Source: Acidimicrobiales bacterium (GTDB taxonomy: Bacteria; Actinomycetota; Acidimicrobiia; Acidimicrobiales; Aldehydirespiratoraceae). From it: 64,000 nucleotides of DNA. Within the stretch, counting starts at the first letter, position 1. Every line of letters starts with the position of its first letter. Positions 61,383 through 64,000 of the stretch are shown here, piece after piece. Made by a program: the position numbers and the translations under genes. The notes under the pieces are model-generated. The model made no database searches, was not told the origin of the DNA, and saw only the letters and a program-made list of their open reading frames with translations. The DNA lies in contig JAJCXY010000018.1 in assembly GCA_029263215.1 (NCBI GenBank), positions 1 to 64,000 of the forward strand, given 5' to 3'.

Positions 61383-61613
61383 CTACCGGGGCCAGTGGAC
61401 GTACCAGAGGGTGGAGTTGCGGTCGGGGTTGCCGAGGGCTTCTTCGAGGGTTTCGACCTTGTACCAGTCTGTGCGTGGCGCTGGTGGGGGTCCGATGCGG
61501 ACCGCGGCGTACTCGTTGCCTTGTTTCTCGATGGTGAGGTCGCGGCCGTGGTTGACGTCTGGTTTGGGGTCGCGGGATTGTCGCCATCCGGGGAGTGGCC
61601 AGTGTCGTTTCAC
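61383..61613 (-). CDS. Small phage-type protein after the capsid gene
   Basis: 76 aa starting 7 bp after the capsid stop. Trp-rich and basic at the N-terminus (MKRHWPLPGWRQ), ending WYVHWPR. No family recognised; position suggests a capsid-associated or head-completion role. Confidence 0.5.
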   Translation of the reverse strand: MKRHWPLPGWRQSRDPKPDVNHGRDLTIEKQGNEYAAVRIGPPPAPRTDWYKVETLEEALGNPDRNSTLWYVHWPR

Positions 61614-61619
61614 GATGGT

Positions 61620-62816
61620 TCAGGGGCCGACGACGTCGGCGTTGACGAACGCTCCGGGGTGGGTGACGCCGAATCCGAAGCGGCCTTCCACTCGCCAGCG
61701 AATCGAGTTGGTGGCGAAGTCGTCGTCGACGGCTTCGGAGAACGAGACGGAGATCGGGCCGCGGGCGGCAACGAACGCGGCGTCGGGATCTCCAACGAGA
61801 ACCTGGCCGGCGGTGACTTCGGTCGACACGACGACGCGAGCGCCCCAGAGCTGGCGCTTTGTGGCATCGGTTGGGGGCGAGCCGGGGTGGTAGGTGGCCT
61901 GGCTGGCGAGGAACTCCACGGCTTCCCAGTCGGCGGGGTTGATGACGAAGGCGATCTTGTCGACGTCGTCGATACCGGCGTTGACCTGGAGCTTGGTGAG
62001 CGCCTTGCGACACGTCGTGAGTGCATCGGTGTCGAACGCTTGTGCCTGGACTCCGGCCGTGTTGAAGATCCCCTCGAGGTTCGGGTCGATGGCATCACCG
62101 TTGAGTATCTGAGCGTCGAGACCGAGCATCAGGCCATAAATCATCTCCACGGTCAGGAACCGCTCGAGATCCTTTTCGTCTTCGAGCCACTGGCGAGCGA
62201 TCTTGCCGGACAGGTGAGCGATCGTGGTGACCGGCGCTGTGATTCGCTCGGTGCCGTAGGTGCTGGTCGGCTTCAACGCGCCGACCGATACCGGGGCCGC
62301 GAGGTTGGTGCGGACGTTCTGGCGCAAGAAGCTGAACTGGTCGCTGTCGACCATGCGGATCGGGAACAGCGACGCGGCGAACCGAACCGGGCCCTCGGGC
62401 AGCATGTGAGTGATGCCAGGCAGCTTGGTCGGCTCGACCGTGACAATGTTCGCAATCTGGAGCGCCGGCTGCAGCGGGTTGTTGGACGGGGCCGACGAAC
62501 CGACATCGATCATCTGGCCACGGTGACGCAGCTGATTGATGACCTCTTCAGCGAAACCACCCCGAGTCACGCTGGACGCGCCTCCCGATGCGTCGAGCCG
62601 GTCGAGCTCGGCGAGCGCGACCTTGTCGCTGTCGGCTTGCTCGGCCTTGGACCGGAGTTCCTTGGCCTCGGCGATGAGCTGATCGAAGGTGGCCTGCTCA
62701 TCCACCGTCAGGCGCCGGTCATCGGTCTTGGCGTTGTCGTGAAGGGCCTCGGCGGCGGCCTTCGCAGTCCGGTACCGGTCCCACAGCTTGGGTTGAATCT
62801 TGGAGTTCTGAGTCAT
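61620..62816 (-). CDS. HK97-fold phage major capsid protein
   Basis: 398 aa. An N-terminal coiled-coil delta-like region (about 1-85, rich in Ala, Glu, Lys) is followed by the HK97 capsid domain: MLPEGPVRFAASLFPIRMVD, then AHLSGKIARQWLEDEKDLE, FVINPADWEAVEFL, LWGARVVVSTEV and a final IRWRVEGRFGFGVTHPGAFV. These are typical of the family in actinophages. No portal, protease or terminase gene is seen upstream within the window, which is unusual. Confidence 0.9.
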   Translation of the reverse strand: MTQNSKIQPKLWDRYRTAKAAAEALHDNAKTDDRRLTVDEQATFDQLIAEAKELRSKAEQADSDKVALAELDRLDASGGASSVTRGGFAEEVINQLRHRGQMIDVGSSAPSNNPLQPALQIANIVTVEPTKLPGITHMLPEGPVRFAASLFPIRMVDSDQFSFLRQNVRTNLAAPVSVGALKPTSTYGTERITAPVTTIAHLSGKIARQWLEDEKDLERFLTVEMIYGLMLGLDAQILNGDAIDPNLEGIFNTAGVQAQAFDTDALTTCRKALTKLQVNAGIDDVDKIAFVINPADWEAVEFLASQATYHPGSPPTDATKRQLWGARVVVSTEVTAGQVLVGDPDAAFVAARGPISVSFSEAVDDDFATNSIRWRVEGRFGFGVTHPGAFVNADVVGP

Positions 62817-62838
62817 GGCCGACAGGCTTCCACCCCTG

Positions 62839-63135
62839 TCAAGTCTTCTCGGTCGAGGCGTCGAGATCGAGCCGGGCCAGCGTCAACGCAGCACTGAGAT
62901 CCATGCCGCTGGCCTCAGCGAACTTGGCCGCCCACGCCGATAACGCGAGAACGGCGCCGGTCAGCGCGTCGGTGAGATGCTCGGCCGCTTCGGGTGTCTC
63001 GACCAGCTTCGCCAAGTGCACGGTCAGGGTGTTCTCGGCAACCTCGCTCGAGTCGAGAGAGGCCTCGAGCATGTTCAGCGCCATCAGCGCAGCGACAGGC
63101 GTGACGGCCGGGCCTTTGGGGTCAGATGTGGTCAT
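62839..63135 (-). CDS. Small element-borne protein upstream of the capsid gene
   Basis: 98 aa, helical and acidic (VAALMALNMLEASLDSSEVA, AVLALSAWAAKFAEASG). AAGG lies 9 nt before the ATG. It sits where a prohead protease or scaffold often does, but shows no protease motif. Function unknown. Confidence 0.55.
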   Translation of the reverse strand: MTTSDPKGPAVTPVAALMALNMLEASLDSSEVAENTLTVHLAKLVETPEAAEHLTDALTGAVLALSAWAAKFAEASGMDLSAALTLARLDLDASTEKT

Positions 63136-63286
63136 CGTTCAGCCTTCTGTTGGTGGTTTGACGGCCCGGAGAGAAAGCCTCCAGGGCCAGGGAAATTCGG
63201 CCGGAGAGAAACGCAAAAGAGAGCGGGGTCTTCCGGGGTGCCAGAGGCCGTCGTGATCTGAACGCCCCTCCCCTCACTGGGTCGTT

Positions 63287-63637
63287 TCATGCGGCACGCT
63301 CCGAGATGATCACGGCCCGCTCCGCTGGAGTCGTTCCGCCGAGTATTGCGATGTCATCGCCGAGGTCGATCGCCCACTCCAGACACTGGGCACGAACCGC
63401 GCAGCCGTTGCACACGCTGAGCGCAGCCCTCCTGTGATGCAGGTCGGTGAAGTCGAGCTCAGAGCGGTGACAGGCGGCGATGAGATGCCAGCCAGGGCGG
63501 TGACGAACCAGAAGAACGGCGAGCTGCTCAAGCGCCCGCTGGTTGTCCAGGTCCGTGCCGTCGAGCACCGCGGCGAACATGAACGCGACCGGCCTCGAGG
63601 GATGCGGCCAACGAACCGGCCACTCACGAATCGGCAT
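63287..63637 (-). CDS. WhiB-like 4Fe-4S regulator on the element
   Basis: 116 aa. Four Cys in the WhiB pattern: C in AACHRSE, then CNGCAVRAQC (C-x2-C-x5-C) and the turn LGGTTPAERAVI. These proteins bind a 4Fe-4S cluster and the sigma factor to alter promoter choice, and many actinophages carry one. The ATG at 63637 has AAGGGA about 9 nt ahead; longer frames upstream overlap another gene. It lacks the usual basic C-terminal tail. Confidence 0.8.
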   Translation of the reverse strand: MPIREWPVRWPHPSRPVAFMFAAVLDGTDLDNQRALEQLAVLLVRHRPGWHLIAACHRSELDFTDLHHRRAALSVCNGCAVRAQCLEWAIDLGDDIAILGGTTPAERAVIISERAA

Positions 63638-63812
63638 GCGGGTGCGTCCCTTCACGATCAGCTCGCCGCTCGTCTTGGCAGCGACGGGTGTACTCCGCGG
63701 TGACCTCGCTGTGAAGCGATCGGAAGACCGGCCCGGGAAGCTCAGAGATATCTGACCAATCGATCGGGTCGTCGAGCTCAGCATCAGGATCGAAGCTTCG
63801 AAGTGCTCTCAT
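63624..63812 (-). CDS. Small acidic element-borne protein
   Basis: 62 aa (MRALRSFDPDAELDDPIDWS, later EVTAEYTRRCQDERR). GGAGG lies 9 nt before the ATG, and its end overlaps the WhiB-like start by 14 nt. Function unknown. Confidence 0.55.
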   Translation of the reverse strand: MRALRSFDPDAELDDPIDWSDISELPGPVFRSLHSEVTAEYTRRCQDERRADREGTHPHADS

Positions 63813-63846
63813 CGTTCGTTGCCTCCAGTGTCTGTGCTGTCGGTTG

Positions 63847-64000
63847 TCATGCGGCTATGGCTTTGCCTTGAGCGATCAGCTCGTCAGCAGAGCTCTTGGG
63901 TAGCGAGGTGAACGCGCCGGCGTTGGGTCCGTTCAAGATTCGGACGTCTACCCTCTGGTCGGCGATGTCAATCGTCGACCCGTTGGTTATCTGCGTTGGT
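63847..64000 (-). CDS. 3' end of a gene cut by the right edge
   Basis: Minus-strand frame open to the window edge and ending TGA at 63847-63849. The visible 50 residues include STIDIADQRVDVRILNG and end SADELIAQGKAIAA. Too short to assign. Same strand and spacing as the other element genes. Confidence 0.5.
   Translation of the reverse strand, partial: PTQITNGSTIDIADQRVDVRILNGPNAGAFTSLPKSSADELIAQGKAIAA

Overview
The window is GC-rich DNA with dense, short-gapped genes on both strands. It looks like a chromosome of a high-GC actinobacterium, perhaps of the Acidimicrobiia type. The lineage signs are mycothione reductase, a WhiB-like protein, a GlbO-type truncated globin, a gcvH/garA-like/merR/DUF151/merR gene neighbourhood like that of mycobacteria, frequent GTG starts and many apparently leaderless genes. 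The genus is inference; no rRNA is present to settle it.

Layout. 1-2.6 kb: a surface or secreted repeat protein with a long Asp/Ser tract, followed by a secreted neocarzinostatin-like membrane-anchored protein. 2.7-4.1 kb: a membrane GAF-GGDEF diguanylate cyclase. 4.2-5.5 kb: an IS481-family insertion sequence ending 9 bp from a tRNA-Leu(CAA) gene. 5.9-10.6 kb: a type II fatty acid synthesis operon (fabD, fabH, fabG, acpP, fabF) with fabZ convergent; FabD carries an unusual C-terminal biotinyl/lipoyl-like domain. 10.7-15.5 kb: HU, truncated globin, a thioredoxin-like protein with CcdA, an ECF sigma/anti-sigma pair, a macro domain protein and a CPBP protease. 15.5-18.7 kb: a tandem glycine riboswitch and gcvP. 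18.7-25.5 kb: an indolepyruvate:ferredoxin oxidoreductase-like protein, a CitE-like lyase and a rubrerythrin/Fe-S protein/DUF3501 operon facing a Fur-family regulator. 26-35 kb: desaturase and XRE regulator, MaoC hydratase, mycothione reductase, acyl-CoA synthetase, glycerol-3-phosphate dehydrogenase and chorismate synthase.

35-43.2 kb is a long minus-strand block: gcvT, a PD-(D/E)XK-like protein, MerR, DUF151, hpt, an FtsR-like MerR, an FHA protein, gcvH, a sugar nucleotidyltransferase/phosphomannomutase-like fusion and a CDP-alcohol phosphatidyltransferase. 43-47.4 kb: HIT, SRAP, a membrane protein, Maf and DusB. 47.3-50.4 kb: a btuFCD vitamin B12 transporter under a cobalamin riboswitch. 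50.45-51.5 kb: selD, whose active-site codon is an in-frame TGA, so it should be a selenoprotein; a conventional start search misses its N-terminus. 51.5-59.1 kb: methyltransferase, GNAT, an HD oxygenase-like protein, an FAD oxidoreductase and several membrane or secreted proteins of unknown role.

59.1-64 kb appears to be one end of an integrated element. It begins at the 3' part of a tRNA-Pro-like sequence, contains tandem 11-bp repeats, and encodes an HK97-fold major capsid protein, a WhiB-like protein, a HEPN-like protein and small unknown proteins. The element runs off the right edge.

A window-wide regulatory theme is a -10-like hexamer (TANNNT) placed 5-8 nt, usually 6-8, before an ATG or GTG with no Shine-Dalgarno sequence. 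It occurs at about 20 genes and is best read as leaderless transcription. It was used here to choose several start codons.
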